From positions 1 through 64,000 of the forward strand of contig NZ_BPEW01000008.1 of assembly GCF_019654975.1 (NCBI RefSeq): a DNA stretch of 64,000 bases. Direction: 5' to 3'. Of this stretch, positions 1 through 9,071 are shown piece after piece. The translations under genes and the position numbers were made by a program. Below the pieces are notes generated by a model. It was not told the origin of the DNA. It saw nothing but the letters and a program-made list of their open reading frames with translations, and did no database searches. The stretch comes from Shewanella sp. c952. Its GTDB lineage: Bacteria > Pseudomonadota > Gammaproteobacteria > Enterobacterales > Shewanellaceae. The stretch's first letter is position 1; each line of letters begins with the position of its first letter.

Positions 1-150
1 GTGCTAAAGTATTACTTTTTACAGGCAGTTATCAAGCTTTAAATTAACAACTTGGATACAGATGTAACCCGTGATTAGTGTTTAGTCTGAGTCTTTCCCT
101 GTTAAAAAGTCGATCTTTTATTTGTAATTTTTTATTTATTGGAAGTAATC
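1..150. other. Non-coding leader upstream of the Atm1-like gene
   Basis: AT-rich stretch at the window edge with no supported gene. It ends in GGAAG (141-145), which serves as ribosome binding site for the ATG at 151. The end of any gene to the left cannot be seen. Confidence 0.5.
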
Positions 151-1923
151 ATGCGCCCCTCCTTATATTTTGATGGTCCCGTTGGAAAACTCAATTGGCA
201 TGTTTTGAAACTGCTTTGGCCATACTTGTTAGAGTTTAAACAAAGGGTGGGGTTGGCACTGTTATGTTTAATCGTGGCCAAAGGGGCGAGTGTCGGTTTG
301 CCGTTTGTGTTAAAAGCGCTGGTTGATGATTTGACCCTCGACGGCAAGAATGCCCTTTTAGCTGTACCTGTTGGGTTAGTCGTTGCCTATGGCGGTATTC
401 GACTGTTAAACACCATCATTTCAGAGGTCAGAGATACCCTATTTGGTAGAGTGACTGAACGTGCAATACGGCGCTTAGGGATAGCAGTATTTGAGCATTT
501 GCACCGACTTGATATGGCTTTTCATCTAGAAAGGCGCACTGGTGGCTTGTCTCGTGATATCGAGCGTGGCACCAGTGGTGTGAGTTTTCTGATGCGCTTT
601 ATGGTGTTCAATATCGTGCCAACAATGTTAGAGATTATCTTGGTCGTCGGCATCTTATTTTATAACTATGGTGTAGGTTACGCTGCAGTCACACTGCTTT
701 CAGTAGTGGCTTATGGTGCTTACTCAGTGGTGGCTACCGAGTGGCGTACAGGTTATGTCAGAGACGCAGCCAAAGCGGATTCTGTTTCTAACACCCGTGC
801 AGTCGATAGTTTGCTTAACTATGAAACGGTAAAATACTTTAATAATGAACAATATGAAGCCAACCGTTATGACAGTGCTTTAGCTGACTGGGAAGAAGCC
901 AAGCGCAAGAATCGTTTGTCATTGTTTGCTTTAAATGCAGGTCAAGCTTGTATTATCTCAGTCGCGATGACCGTTATGCTGGCGATGGCGGCTAATGATG
1001 TTGTCCAAGGCGTAATGAGCATTGGTGACTTTGTGCTGATTAATGCATTTATGATGCAGCTGTTTATTCCGCTTAATTTCTTAGGTTTTGTTTACCGAGA
1101 GATCCGTGGAGCATTCGCCAATATTGAGCGTATGTTTGGCCTGTTAGATAAAGAGCCACTGATCGAAGATATCGATAATGCAAAAACTGAAAAGCTGACC
1201 AAAGGCGTCGTCTCATTCGAACAAGTTAGCTTTAGTTATGACAGCCGGCCTATTCTTGATGAGGTTAGTTTCTCGGTTAAGTCAGGCCAAAAGGTCGCGA
1301 TTGTCGGCGACAGCGGAGCAGGAAAATCAACGATCGTAAAATTACTGTTTAGGTTTTACGATGTTGTGTCTGGTGCTATTCGCATTGATGGCCAGGATAT
1401 TCGAGAATTAAGTCAAGATACCCTGAGACAAGCGATTGCTATCGTCCCGCAAGATACTGTGCTGTTTAATGACACATTAATTGAGAACGTACGCTATGGT
1501 CGCCCCTCAGCTACAGATGCTGAGATAGCAGAAGCGATTGAGATGGCGCACTTAGGTCACTTCATTGAAAGCTTGCCTGAAGGTGGTGAGACTCGTGTTG
1601 GTGAACGCGGTTTAAAGTTATCTGGCGGTGAAAAACAACGGGTTGCAATTGCCCGAGCGATTCTAAAGCGGGCGCCGATTTTAGTCTTTGATGAAGCAAC
1701 GTCTTCGCTGGATAGTCATTCTGAACAGGCCATTTTAACAGCACTGAAAGAGGTGGCTAAAGGCCATACTAGTTTAGTCATTGCCCACAGATTGTCGACG
1801 GTGGTTGATGCTGACCAAATATTGGTGCTTAGTCAGGGGCGGGTGGTTGAAACTGGGACTCATACTAGCTTGCTTAATGCTGGAGGTTTGTATGCGAAAC
1901 TTTGGCGTATTCAGCAAGAGTAG
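151..1923 (+). CDS. Atm1/HMT1-type ABC exporter (fused permease-ATPase)
   Basis: A 590-residue half-transporter with an N-terminal six-helix membrane domain (about residues 20-310) and a C-terminal nucleotide-binding domain. Walker A GDSGAGKST starts at residue 386, the signature LSGGEKQR lies near 490-497 and Walker B LVFDEA at 511-516. The overall look, including the NYETVKYFNNE segment, is that of the Atm1/HMT1 family, whose members form homodimers in the inner membrane and export glutathione-linked or metal-related compounds; the substrate here is inferred only. The ATG at 151 is preferred over a TTG at 139 because GGAAG lies at 141-145. It stands alone, followed by about 130 non-coding bases. 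Confidence 0.85.
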   Translation: MRPSLYFDGPVGKLNWHVLKLLWPYLLEFKQRVGLALLCLIVAKGASVGLPFVLKALVDDLTLDGKNALLAVPVGLVVAYGGIRLLNTIISEVRDTLFGRVTERAIRRLGIAVFEHLHRLDMAFHLERRTGGLSRDIERGTSGVSFLMRFMVFNIVPTMLEIILVVGILFYNYGVGYAAVTLLSVVAYGAYSVVATEWRTGYVRDAAKADSVSNTRAVDSLLNYETVKYFNNEQYEANRYDSALADWEEAKRKNRLSLFALNAGQACIISVAMTVMLAMAANDVVQGVMSIGDFVLINAFMMQLFIPLNFLGFVYREIRGAFANIERMFGLLDKEPLIEDIDNAKTEKLTKGVVSFEQVSFSYDSRPILDEVSFSVKSGQKVAIVGDSGAGKSTIVKLLFRFYDVVSGAIRIDGQDIRELSQDTLRQAIAIVPQDTVLFNDTLIENVRYGRPSATDAEIAEAIEMAHLGHFIESLPEGGETRVGERGLKLSGGEKQRVAIARAILKRAPILVFDEATSSLDSHSEQAILTALKEVAKGHTSLVIAHRLSTVVDADQILVLSQGRVVETGTHTSLLNAGGLYAKLWRIQQE

Positions 1924-2023
1924 TGACTCGAATAGATTGGTATAAGTGTTTGAGGTTTTAAGCAAAGGCTGTATACAATTCAGCCTAGGTTCAGATTAGT
2001 GTGCTTATAATCATTTAACATTA

Positions 2024-2037
2024 ATAATCATGATTAT
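2024..2037. promoter_or_regulatory. 14-bp perfect palindrome before a small gene
   Basis: ATAATCATGATTAT reads the same on both strands and ends 15 bases before the ATG at 2053. It could be an operator for the small gene downstream; it resembles AT-rich operators in general, but no specific regulator can be named. Confidence 0.3.
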
Positions 2038-2052
2038 GCTGAGAAGGTCAAT

Positions 2053-2316
2053 ATGAAGAACATACCTCTACTTGTACATATCGAAGGGCAAGACAGCAAG
2101 GTTAACACCGATTGGCTTGCCATTATGGCTACGCTTAAAAAACGTGGTTTAGAAAAAGATGAGCTCGAAGTGGTCTATTTTGAATTGTCAGCAGGCATGC
2201 GCGTTACGACTCGTGGTTTAAGCTTGGCGAAAGCAAGCCCTGTTGAGCCGCTGAAAGGTTTGCTACACGAACCGAAATTTTCAGCCCGTGATTACGCTGG
2301 AATGCTAACTGCTTAG
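2053..2316 (+). CDS. Hypothetical protein, 87 aa
   Basis: A short soluble protein with no signal peptide or membrane segment and no motif I recognise. It is preceded by AGAAGG (2041-2046), a good ribosome binding site for the ATG at 2053. Its stop overlaps by four bases the stop of the convergent gene on the other strand. Composition is like the neighbours. A real gene is likely, but the function is unknown. Confidence 0.6.
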   Translation: MKNIPLLVHIEGQDSKVNTDWLAIMATLKKRGLEKDELEVVYFELSAGMRVTTRGLSLAKASPVEPLKGLLHEPKFSARDYAGMLTA

Positions 2317-2507
2317 TAGTTTAGCTTGCCTATTTTCCAGCTTTCACAGAGTAAATCTTGAGGAGAAGGTGCTTTCATCGGCTGCAAACTGGTGATTTTG
2401 CCTTCTCTAAAACAGACATATTCCCCTTCTATCACTGTCATTCGTTGGCAGCTATTGCAGCTTATAGATAGCCCTTTATTTTGCTCAGGCATATCTTTGT
2501 CATCCAT
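2313..2507 (-). CDS. Small cysteine-containing protein, 64 aa
   Basis: A 64-residue protein with a CNSC pair near residue 17 and two further cysteines (near 36 and 54), giving four cysteines that could bind zinc or an iron-sulfur cluster. GGAG sits about seven bases before the ATG at 2507. It overlaps the convergent upstream gene by four bases at the stops. No family is recognised; the metal-binding idea rests only on the cysteine spacing. Confidence 0.6.
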   Translation of the reverse strand: MDDKDMPEQNKGLSISCNSCQRMTVIEGEYVCFREGKITSLQPMKAPSPQDLLCESWKIGKLNY

Positions 2508-2686
2508 TACTTGACTCCATACTTAAAAGAATACTGTTTGGACTAGCATTAACCTACTTATCTAAAGATAGTTATCACTAACCCTTATTGGATATGCTAT
2601 TTAATCACTAAAAATGCAGTTATCCAAGTCTATTTAACTATTAAATTAACTTTATTAACTAATAATTCAGATGGTGACTGTGTGAA

Positions 2687-3229
2687 CTATTTTCCAAAAT
2701 GATGCTTCTCTAGACTCATCTCGCCGGTCTCTTTTATCGTTAATCGGTATAGATCTCCGTAGTCTGACTCTTTTAATGCTGTTATTTTTGGCGCTCCCAA
2801 TGCACTGATAATAAGTGGAACCGTATTGGAATGGCCTGCGATTATGCTGTTTCCATCTGAACCGTTAACGAGCTCAACGACTTGTGTTATGTGATCTTGC
2901 AAACCGTCAGCAGTGCCGACGATGGATATTGTAATATTATTAGCCTCTGCAATGGGCTTTAGTGTTAATTGTGTGCGCTGGTAGTTACTGGCGATGGCTT
3001 GGGAAAAGGAGAGTTTAGGTAAGGCCTTAATGAGTGCCGTGGCTCGTATTGTTCCCTTTTCACTTAATGCTGGGTCGCGTGTACCATCACTGAGTTTTTC
3101 TGCGTGACGCACCACTATGACCGTTTTGCTTTTTACTGTTTTGAGAGTCGCTTGTTCGACAGCGAATACGCTATTGCCATTCAACATGAAAATGGCGAAT
3201 ACGAATATTGTTTTGATGGTGACTTTCAT
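2687..3229 (-). CDS. Exported histidine phosphatase, SixA/phosphoglycerate-mutase-like
   Basis: A 180-residue protein with an N-terminal signal peptide (about residues 1-23). The histidine phosphatase signature RHAEK is at 41-45 (nucleophile H42) and a second catalytic histidine is in AGHSNT (H133). The short length matches small SixA-like members of histidine phosphatase branch 1. The signal peptide suggests a periplasmic phosphatase; its substrate is unknown. It is monocistronic, with 179 bases of AT-rich DNA after it. Confidence 0.75.
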   Translation of the reverse strand: MKVTIKTIFVFAIFMLNGNSVFAVEQATLKTVKSKTVIVVRHAEKLSDGTRDPALSEKGTIRATALIKALPKLSFSQAIASNYQRTQLTLKPIAEANNITISIVGTADGLQDHITQVVELVNGSDGNSIIAGHSNTVPLIISALGAPKITALKESDYGDLYRLTIKETGEMSLEKHHFGK

Positions 3230-3398
3230 AGATAGGCCTTGAGTTTACTCATTTTATTTCTGATAAAGAAAGGTTTAACTGCATTACTCGTTTAGTTGTT
3301 AACATTTTTACAGCTCAAAAACATCTTTGATAGATTAATCTTTCTGAATATGAAATAAAAGTTTATGCTGAAATGACGACGCACTTTTGGAGCAGATT

Positions 3399-4148
3399 AT
3401 GTGGATTGAAGGCAAAGTCATAGAACGCCAAGATTGGAGTGACAAGTTATTTTCCCTAAAGATTAAAGTCGATATTGGTGACTTTATTGCTGGTCAGTTT
3501 ATTAAGTTGAGTCAGTTGATTGATGATAAACGCATTGGTCGAGCTTACTCTCTAGTTAATCCGCCCGGAACCGATTATATCGAGGTGTTGGCCGTTGCTG
3601 TGGATGATGGCCAGCTGTCGCCTAATCTTCAAGCACTCTCTAAAGGTGATGTTATTGATGTAGCGACCAAAGCCTCGGGCTTTATGACCCTTGATGAGCT
3701 TCCTAAAGATGATAACAAGGGAGAGCATTTATGGTTTTTAGCAACAGGCACAGCCGTCGGCCCTTTTATCTCAATGATGGCGACCAATGAACCATGGCAA
3801 AGTTACCAGAAGGTAGTGTTAGTTTATGGTGTGCGAGAGGTTGAGGATTTAGCCTACTTGCCCCAGCTTAGAGCGTTTGAAGCCAAATATCCGCAGCAAT
3901 TTAAACTGGTGTTATCGGTGACGCGAGAGCCTTTTGAGGGCGCATTAAGTTGTCGGATCCCTGATGGGCTTAACAATGGTGATATTGAAGCTAAAGCGGG
4001 TATCAAGCTATCAGCTAAAGATTCACAAGTGATGATTTGCGGAAATCCTGGAATGATTACTGATGCTCAACAACTTTTAAAAGAACGGGGCTTAGCTAAA
4101 AATTTACGTCGTGCTCCTGGACAAATTACTGTCGAAAAATATTGGTAA
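3399..4148 (+). CDS. fpr: Ferredoxin-NADP+ reductase
   Basis: A 249-residue FAD enzyme that exchanges electrons between NADPH and ferredoxin or flavodoxin. The FAD-binding segment RAYSLVNPPG lies near residues 47-56, the NADP domain begins around GTAVGPFISM, and the C-terminus VEKYW with its aromatic residue is typical of bacterial Fpr. The ATG at 3399 is chosen over a TTG at 3387 because GGAGC (3389-3393) fits it. The following gene starts only 10 bases after the stop, suggesting co-transcription. Confidence 0.9.
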   Translation: MWIEGKVIERQDWSDKLFSLKIKVDIGDFIAGQFIKLSQLIDDKRIGRAYSLVNPPGTDYIEVLAVAVDDGQLSPNLQALSKGDVIDVATKASGFMTLDELPKDDNKGEHLWFLATGTAVGPFISMMATNEPWQSYQKVVLVYGVREVEDLAYLPQLRAFEAKYPQQFKLVLSVTREPFEGALSCRIPDGLNNGDIEAKAGIKLSAKDSQVMICGNPGMITDAQQLLKERGLAKNLRRAPGQITVEKYW

Positions 4149-4158
4149 GGAGCGCAGT

Positions 4159-4758
4159 ATGAAATTGTATTATTCCGATGCATCACCTTATGCGCGCTGC
4201 GTGCGAGTGTTTATTTGTTATCACAACATTGAAGATGTTGAAGAGATTATAGCTAATCCTTTTGATAACTCTCCTGAACTACTTAGAATCAACCCGTTAG
4301 CTAAAATCCCCTGTTTACAATTGAATGATGGCTCTGCACTGTTTGATAGCGAGGTGATTATGCGCTATTTGGATGCTGAGCATGGTCAGTCTGGTTTATT
4401 TGGTTCGATGGAACATAATTGGTCACAACAGTGCCATTTTTCATTGTTAAAAGGCATTTTTGATAGCGCTGTTTCGTTAAGGCAAGAGCAACTTCGCGAG
4501 GATGAAGGCTTACGGTCTTCGTTCTGGACCTCGCGATTTGAACAGGCTTTATTAAGAGGCTTAAAAGAGGTTGAGACGTTGGGGATTACTCGTAGCACTG
4601 AATTAACAGCGTTGCAGGTTATGTTGGTTTGTTTATTGGAATACATCGACTTTCGTCACCCAGATCTACCTTGGCGTAATGTCACTTCAGCATTGAGTGT
4701 TTGGTTAAAACAGGCACAGCAAGCTGATGTTTTTATTGCGACAAGGCCGAAGATGTAG
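4159..4758 (+). CDS. Glutathione S-transferase / SspA-like protein
   Basis: A 199-residue cytosolic protein with an N-terminal thioredoxin-like GST domain (opening MKLYYSDASPYARCVRV, with IPCLQL and the following DSEVIMRYL glutathione-site segment near residues 50-70) and an all-helical C-terminal domain. AAGGAG at 4147-4152 sets the ATG at 4159. It follows fpr by 10 bases. A GST-family detoxification or redox role is likely; the true substrate cannot be read from sequence. Confidence 0.8.
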   Translation: MKLYYSDASPYARCVRVFICYHNIEDVEEIIANPFDNSPELLRINPLAKIPCLQLNDGSALFDSEVIMRYLDAEHGQSGLFGSMEHNWSQQCHFSLLKGIFDSAVSLRQEQLREDEGLRSSFWTSRFEQALLRGLKEVETLGITRSTELTALQVMLVCLLEYIDFRHPDLPWRNVTSALSVWLKQAQQADVFIATRPKM

Positions 4759-4899
4759 ATTGTCGTAGATGAATTACATAGTTATATTAAGCTCATGTTA
4801 ATTAAGCTGTTACTAAATGGTAGTGGTAAGTTTTTAGTGGCTAAAAGTTTGCACTAATTACTTGCTGTTATTGCTCTGATTGATTACCCTTGTTGCAAT

Positions 4900-4914
4900 T
4901 GAGAATTATTATCA
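4900..4914. promoter_or_regulatory. Fur box upstream of the ferric iron ABC operon
   Basis: TGAGAATTATTATCA matches the 7-1-7 Fur consensus TGATAATNATTATCA at 14 of 15 positions. It lies 42 bases before the start of the iron-binding-protein gene, where a repressor would block transcription when iron is plentiful. Confidence 0.8.
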
Positions 4915-4955
4915 GCATCGTGCTGACTATTAGATATTGTAAAGGGGTAAAGGTC

Positions 4956-5963
4956 ATGAGAGTAATCACCAGTCTAATGATGGTTGGACTTCTGTGTAGT
5001 GCAAGTGTGGTGAGTGCCGCTGAAAGATTAACAGTTTATTCTTATCGTCAGGCCTTCCTTATTGACCCTATTCTAGCTGACTTTACTAAGCAAACCGGTG
5101 TAGAAGTCGACGTCGTTTTTTCAAAAAAAGGTATCGCTGAACGTATGATGCGTGAAGGTAGGTTATCAAAGGCTGATATTGTACTGACATCAGATTTTTA
5201 TCGTTTAATGGAATTGGCTGAAAAAGATCTGGTGATCCCTGCTAAAAGTGACGTCCTTAAACAAAACATACCGCAAAAATACCGCTCTCCTGATGACATG
5301 TGGTACGCCTTAACCATGCGGGTCCGTAACGTCTATTCGTCTAAAGATAGGTTAGGTCCGTTGGATATTAACTATGAAGACTTAGCAGATCCTAAATACG
5401 CCGGCAAAATATGTACCCGCAGCGGTAAGCATCCTTACAATGTGTCTTTAGTTGCTTCGATGATCGCTCACCACGGTGAAGCGGAAGCAAAAACATGGCT
5501 AGAAGGTTTAAAGTCGAACCTTGCACGTAAACCTCAAGGTAATGATAGAGCTCAGGTGAAAGCGGTAAGTGAAGGGTTATGCGATATAGCGATTGGTAAC
5601 AGTTATTATCTCGGTAAGATGTTACAAGACCCTAAGCAGAAGCCTTGGGCTGATGCGGTGGAGATTAATTTCCCGAATCAAGATAACCGTGGTTCGCATA
5701 TCAATGTATCGGGTATGGCGTTGGCTAAGCACACTAAAAATACCGAGACGGCTATTCAGTTGATGGAGTTCCTATCAAGTGATGCTGCGCAACAAACGTA
5801 CGCTGATGTTAATATGGAATATCCAGTTAAGGCTGATGTAAAACCGTCGAAACTTGTCGCTTCTTGGGGGCAATTTAAAGCGGATGACCTTCCTATCTAC
5901 AAGTTAGCGCAATACCATGGTGCAGCGATTAAGCTTTTAGATGAAGTGAAGTTTGATCTTTAA
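4956..5963 (+). CDS. fbpA: Periplasmic ferric iron-binding protein of an FbpABC-type ABC importer
   Basis: A 335-residue extracellular solute-binding protein with a signal peptide (about 1-21, ending VVSA). The mature protein begins ERLTVYSYRQ, as in FbpA/FutA proteins, and carries the paired tyrosines Y217-Y218 in GNSYY that coordinate Fe3+ in this family. GGGGTAAAGG just before the ATG at 4956 is the ribosome binding site. Permease and ATPase genes follow, but a terminator-like hairpin lies in the 145-base gap before the permease. A Fur box precedes the gene, supporting iron rather than another anion or polyamine as substrate. Confidence 0.88.
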   Translation: MRVITSLMMVGLLCSASVVSAAERLTVYSYRQAFLIDPILADFTKQTGVEVDVVFSKKGIAERMMREGRLSKADIVLTSDFYRLMELAEKDLVIPAKSDVLKQNIPQKYRSPDDMWYALTMRVRNVYSSKDRLGPLDINYEDLADPKYAGKICTRSGKHPYNVSLVASMIAHHGEAEAKTWLEGLKSNLARKPQGNDRAQVKAVSEGLCDIAIGNSYYLGKMLQDPKQKPWADAVEINFPNQDNRGSHINVSGMALAKHTKNTETAIQLMEFLSSDAAQQTYADVNMEYPVKADVKPSKLVASWGQFKADDLPIYKLAQYHGAAIKLLDEVKFDL

Positions 5964-5985
5964 GCTTACTATTTAAGGTTGGTCT

Positions 5986-6007
5986 AACACTATTGCTATA
6001 TAGTGTT
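5986..6007 (+). other. 8-bp hairpin in the fbpA-fbpB gap
   Basis: AACACTAT (5986-5993) pairs with ATAGTGTT (6000-6007) around a 6-base loop. No T-run follows, so it is more likely a 3'-end stabilising stem for the upstream mRNA than a terminator. Confidence 0.4.
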
Positions 6008-6041
6008 TCAGCTTGAATCTTTTGTGGTTGTACTGTCAGAG

Positions 6042-6070
6042 CCTATCTTTATGATAGGTTTTGTTTTTTT
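6042..6070 (+). terminator. Intrinsic terminator / attenuator inside the iron transport operon
   Basis: CCTATC (6042-6047) and GATAGG (6053-6058) form a six-base stem with a 5-base loop, followed at once by TTTTGTTTTTTT. It sits 39 bases before the permease start. Partial read-through would give more binding protein than membrane components. Confidence 0.7.
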
Positions 6071-6108
6071 GGTACTTTTATTTTCATGACTTCTGGGCAT
6101 CTAACATC

Positions 6109-7740
6109 ATGATATTAGGCTTAGCAAAACGCTGGTCTGTTGCAAGTTACACCTTAGCACTGCTCATCGTTATGCCGCTTGTTGCGCTAATATTGCAGTC
6201 ACTTTTACCTGATGAAGCGGTATTCGGCCATCTAATGGCAACCGTTTTGCCGACTTATATAAGTAACACTTTGTTGCTTATTTTTTGGGTGGTGATTGGT
6301 GCTCTCATCTTTGCAATCCCAGCGGCTTGGTTGGTGGCTAAATGTCGATTTCCAGGCCGAAATATATTCCAATGGGCACTGCTATTGCCGTTAGCTATGC
6401 CTGCTTATGTTGTTGCCTACGTTTACACTGATCTTTTTGATTATGCAGGTCCTGTTCAGCGAAGCCTTAGAGCATTATTTAGTTGGCAGACGCCTCACGA
6501 TTATTACTTCCCTGAGGTGCGCTCGCTAGGTGGCGCCGCAATTATGCTGGCGTTAGTACTTTTCCCCTATATTTATCTATTGGCTCGTACCGCATTTATG
6601 GAGCAGTCTGCAAGCTTGGGGCATGCAGCACGTGTTATGGGCTGTAGTCCTTGGAAGAGTTTTTGGCGATTAAGTTTGCCAATGGCAAGGCCCGCGTTAG
6701 CCGTTGGGGCAACGCTCGTCGCTATGGAAACTGCTGCTGACTTTGCTACCGTAAGTTACTTTGCAGTGCCTACACTGACGACTGCTGTTTATGATACTTG
6801 GTTTGAATACGGCAGTTTAACCGCTGCTGCTAAGCTTTCTACAATCATGCTGTTTGTGGTGTTTGTGATGGTGGGCTTTGAGCGCTTCGCACGTCGTAAA
6901 CAACAGCTTTTTCAAAAGCAGTCTGCGCCAGGCGAGCTTGACTACTATTGTCTTAATGGTGCGCAGGCATATGCTGCTACAGGCTATTGTTTTATCTTAC
7001 TGGCATTAGCATTTATTCTGCCTTTTGTAATTTTATTGCAATATGCATGGGGTTATTTTGCGCAGAGTTGGAATGCCAATTTTTTTGAGTACAGCTTTAA
7101 TAGCTTATGGATTTCGCTATTAGTCAGCGTTATCTGTGTCTGTATCGGTATTGTGCTAATGTTCGTCAGAAGGGTGAGTCCTCGTAAAGCTGATATGCTG
7201 CCTTCCAGATTAGCTTCTACCGGTTATGCGCTGCCAGGTACGGTACTCGCTATTGGAATTCTAGTGCCTTTTACTCAACTTGACTTTGCTATTAATGATT
7301 TAGCTTACTATTTGGGATTCCAAGAACCTGGGCTGATATTAACTGGCAGCACATTTATTCTAATATGTGCTTTTTGTATTCGTTTTGCTGCAATTGCTAT
7401 TGGTAGCATAGAGAATAGTTACAAGCGTATTTCACCCTCTTTAGACATGGCGAGTGTGACCTTAGGTCTAACGCCTAAATCAATGCTCGCTAGGGTTCAC
7501 ATTCCTTTGCTTAGAAAAGGTATTTTCGCCGGATTGCTGTTGGTCTTTATCGAGTGTATGAAAGAGCTTCCTGCAGCTCTACTACTTAGGCCGATCGGTT
7601 TTGAAAATTTGGCGACTTATGTCTTTCAATTTGTTTCAGATGAACAGCTCGAACACGGTGCATTAGCTGCAATAGTCATTGTGTTAGTCGGTCTCGTTCC
7701 TTTGATTTATCTCAATCGTTCGTTGGAGCAAGAAAAGTAA
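6109..7740 (+). CDS. fbpB: Ferric iron ABC transporter permease (fused two-copy type)
   Basis: A 543-residue inner membrane protein built of two homologous permease halves, about six membrane helices each, as in FbpB/SfuB. Each half has a cytoplasmic EAA-type loop that contacts the ATPase (around the segments AARVMGCSPWKSFWR and ASVTLGLTPKSMLARVHIP). The ATG at 6109 is preferred because the reading frame upstream runs through the terminator T-run at 6059-6070; no strong ribosome binding site is visible. The ATPase gene starts two bases after the stop. Confidence 0.85.
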   Translation: MILGLAKRWSVASYTLALLIVMPLVALILQSLLPDEAVFGHLMATVLPTYISNTLLLIFWVVIGALIFAIPAAWLVAKCRFPGRNIFQWALLLPLAMPAYVVAYVYTDLFDYAGPVQRSLRALFSWQTPHDYYFPEVRSLGGAAIMLALVLFPYIYLLARTAFMEQSASLGHAARVMGCSPWKSFWRLSLPMARPALAVGATLVAMETAADFATVSYFAVPTLTTAVYDTWFEYGSLTAAAKLSTIMLFVVFVMVGFERFARRKQQLFQKQSAPGELDYYCLNGAQAYAATGYCFILLALAFILPFVILLQYAWGYFAQSWNANFFEYSFNSLWISLLVSVICVCIGIVLMFVRRVSPRKADMLPSRLASTGYALPGTVLAIGILVPFTQLDFAINDLAYYLGFQEPGLILTGSTFILICAFCIRFAAIAIGSIENSYKRISPSLDMASVTLGLTPKSMLARVHIPLLRKGIFAGLLLVFIECMKELPAALLLRPIGFENLATYVFQFVSDEQLEHGALAAIVIVLVGLVPLIYLNRSLEQEK

Positions 7741-7742
7741 TT

Positions 7743-8771
7743 ATGGCTACGTTACAAGTCAGCAATGTTCATAGTAGTTACCAAAATAACGTTGTGCTTA
7801 AAGGGTTAGATTTAACGGTTGAAAAAGGCGAGATTGTCGCTTTGTTGGGGCCTAGTGGCTGCGGAAAAACCACATTGCTGCGGGCTATTGCCGGCTTGCA
7901 GAGTATTTCTGCTGGTGAGATAAGGATCAACGGCAAAGCTGTGGTTTCTGATAACGAGTTTGTTGCCAGTGAAAAGCGGGGAATAGGAATGATCTTCCAG
8001 GATTACGCTTTATTTCCTCACTTGACTGTTGCTGAAAACGTACTCTTTGGCGTAAAGCTAGCCGATAAGGCCAATAAAGCTGCACGGCTTGAGAAAATGT
8101 TGGCTCTCGTCAAACTAGATGGGCTGGGGGAGCGTTATCCGCATGAGTTATCTGGTGGGCAGCAGCAAAGGGTATCGATCGCAAGGGCATTGGCCTATGA
8201 GCCTGAAGTCCTTTTGTTAGATGAACCCTTTTCTAATATTGATGCTAAAGTCCGCAGAGAGATGATGCTTGAGATCCGCAATATTTTGAAGAATCATAAT
8301 ATTAGTGCGGTTTTTGTGACGCACAGTAAGGACGAGGCGTTTGTTTTTGCAGACAAGCTAGCATTATTTAACCAAGGGCAAATCGTTCAATGTGGTGATG
8401 CCGAACGCTTGTATTTGCGACCTCAAGATAAGTATGTCGCTGACTTTCTAGGCGCGAGCAATTATCTTGAAGCAACAGTAATAGCAGACAAAACTGTGTC
8501 CACACTTATTGGTGATATTGAAAGCGAACTACAGCTTAAAGTGACAATCGGTAGTGATGCCGAATTATTACTAAGACCTCAGCAGTTGCAGATCGCTAGA
8601 AGTGAATCGGGAACCGGTGAAGTTATCGAAAGACGTTTCCTTGGTAGTGTTTGCCAGTACTTGGTTAACATTGGTAACAAGACGCTTGATATCCATAGTG
8701 AATACTTAGATATCAAGATCGGTGAAAAGGTGGCAATTACTACAACGCCGCACAGTTTAGTATTGTTGTAA
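7743..8771 (+). CDS. fbpC: Ferric iron ABC transporter ATP-binding protein
   Basis: A 342-residue ATPase with Walker A GPSGCGKT at 36-43, Q-loop in MIFQDYALFPH, signature LSGGQQQR from residue 136 and Walker B LLLDEP from 157. A C-terminal regulatory (TOBE-like) domain follows from about residue 240. It energises import of Fe3+ delivered by the periplasmic protein encoded upstream. The start lies two bases after the permease stop, indicating translational coupling. Confidence 0.88.
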   Translation: MATLQVSNVHSSYQNNVVLKGLDLTVEKGEIVALLGPSGCGKTTLLRAIAGLQSISAGEIRINGKAVVSDNEFVASEKRGIGMIFQDYALFPHLTVAENVLFGVKLADKANKAARLEKMLALVKLDGLGERYPHELSGGQQQRVSIARALAYEPEVLLLDEPFSNIDAKVRREMMLEIRNILKNHNISAVFVTHSKDEAFVFADKLALFNQGQIVQCGDAERLYLRPQDKYVADFLGASNYLEATVIADKTVSTLIGDIESELQLKVTIGSDAELLLRPQQLQIARSESGTGEVIERRFLGSVCQYLVNIGNKTLDIHSEYLDIKIGEKVAITTTPHSLVLL

Positions 8772-9071
8772 TTGACGTAATCGAGGCCATTAACTGACTT
8801 TTATCGCAACATAGTAAAGTACAGTGTATTTATTGAGTTGCTTTTACCAGTGTTTATTGACTATTTTACTAAGCTTGAATCTAGTGCGTTTAGTGCATAT
8901 TAAATTAGACGCTCTCCGCGCTTACTCGTGCTGATACTGTTAGCTAGCTTGGTAAGTTGATTAAAGATAAGTCTTTATTTTTGGTTAATGTGCGTCAGAT
9001 ATAATTATTAATGACTAAAGTTGTAGATAATATTGCCGAAGATTAATGAATAATAAGGGTTACAGATAAAA
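8772..9071. other. 300-bp intergenic region, nothing firm
   Basis: AT-rich gap between the iron transporter and the Dyp peroxidase. It must hold the peroxidase promoter and a ribosome binding site (AAGGG near 9053). No convincing terminator hairpin follows fbpC, and no clear operator or small gene was seen. Confidence 0.4.

Noticed and set aside
8995-9025. Fur-like AT-rich stretch before the Dyp gene
   Set aside because: ATATAATTATTAATG is AT-rich but does not keep the spaced half-sites of a Fur box.
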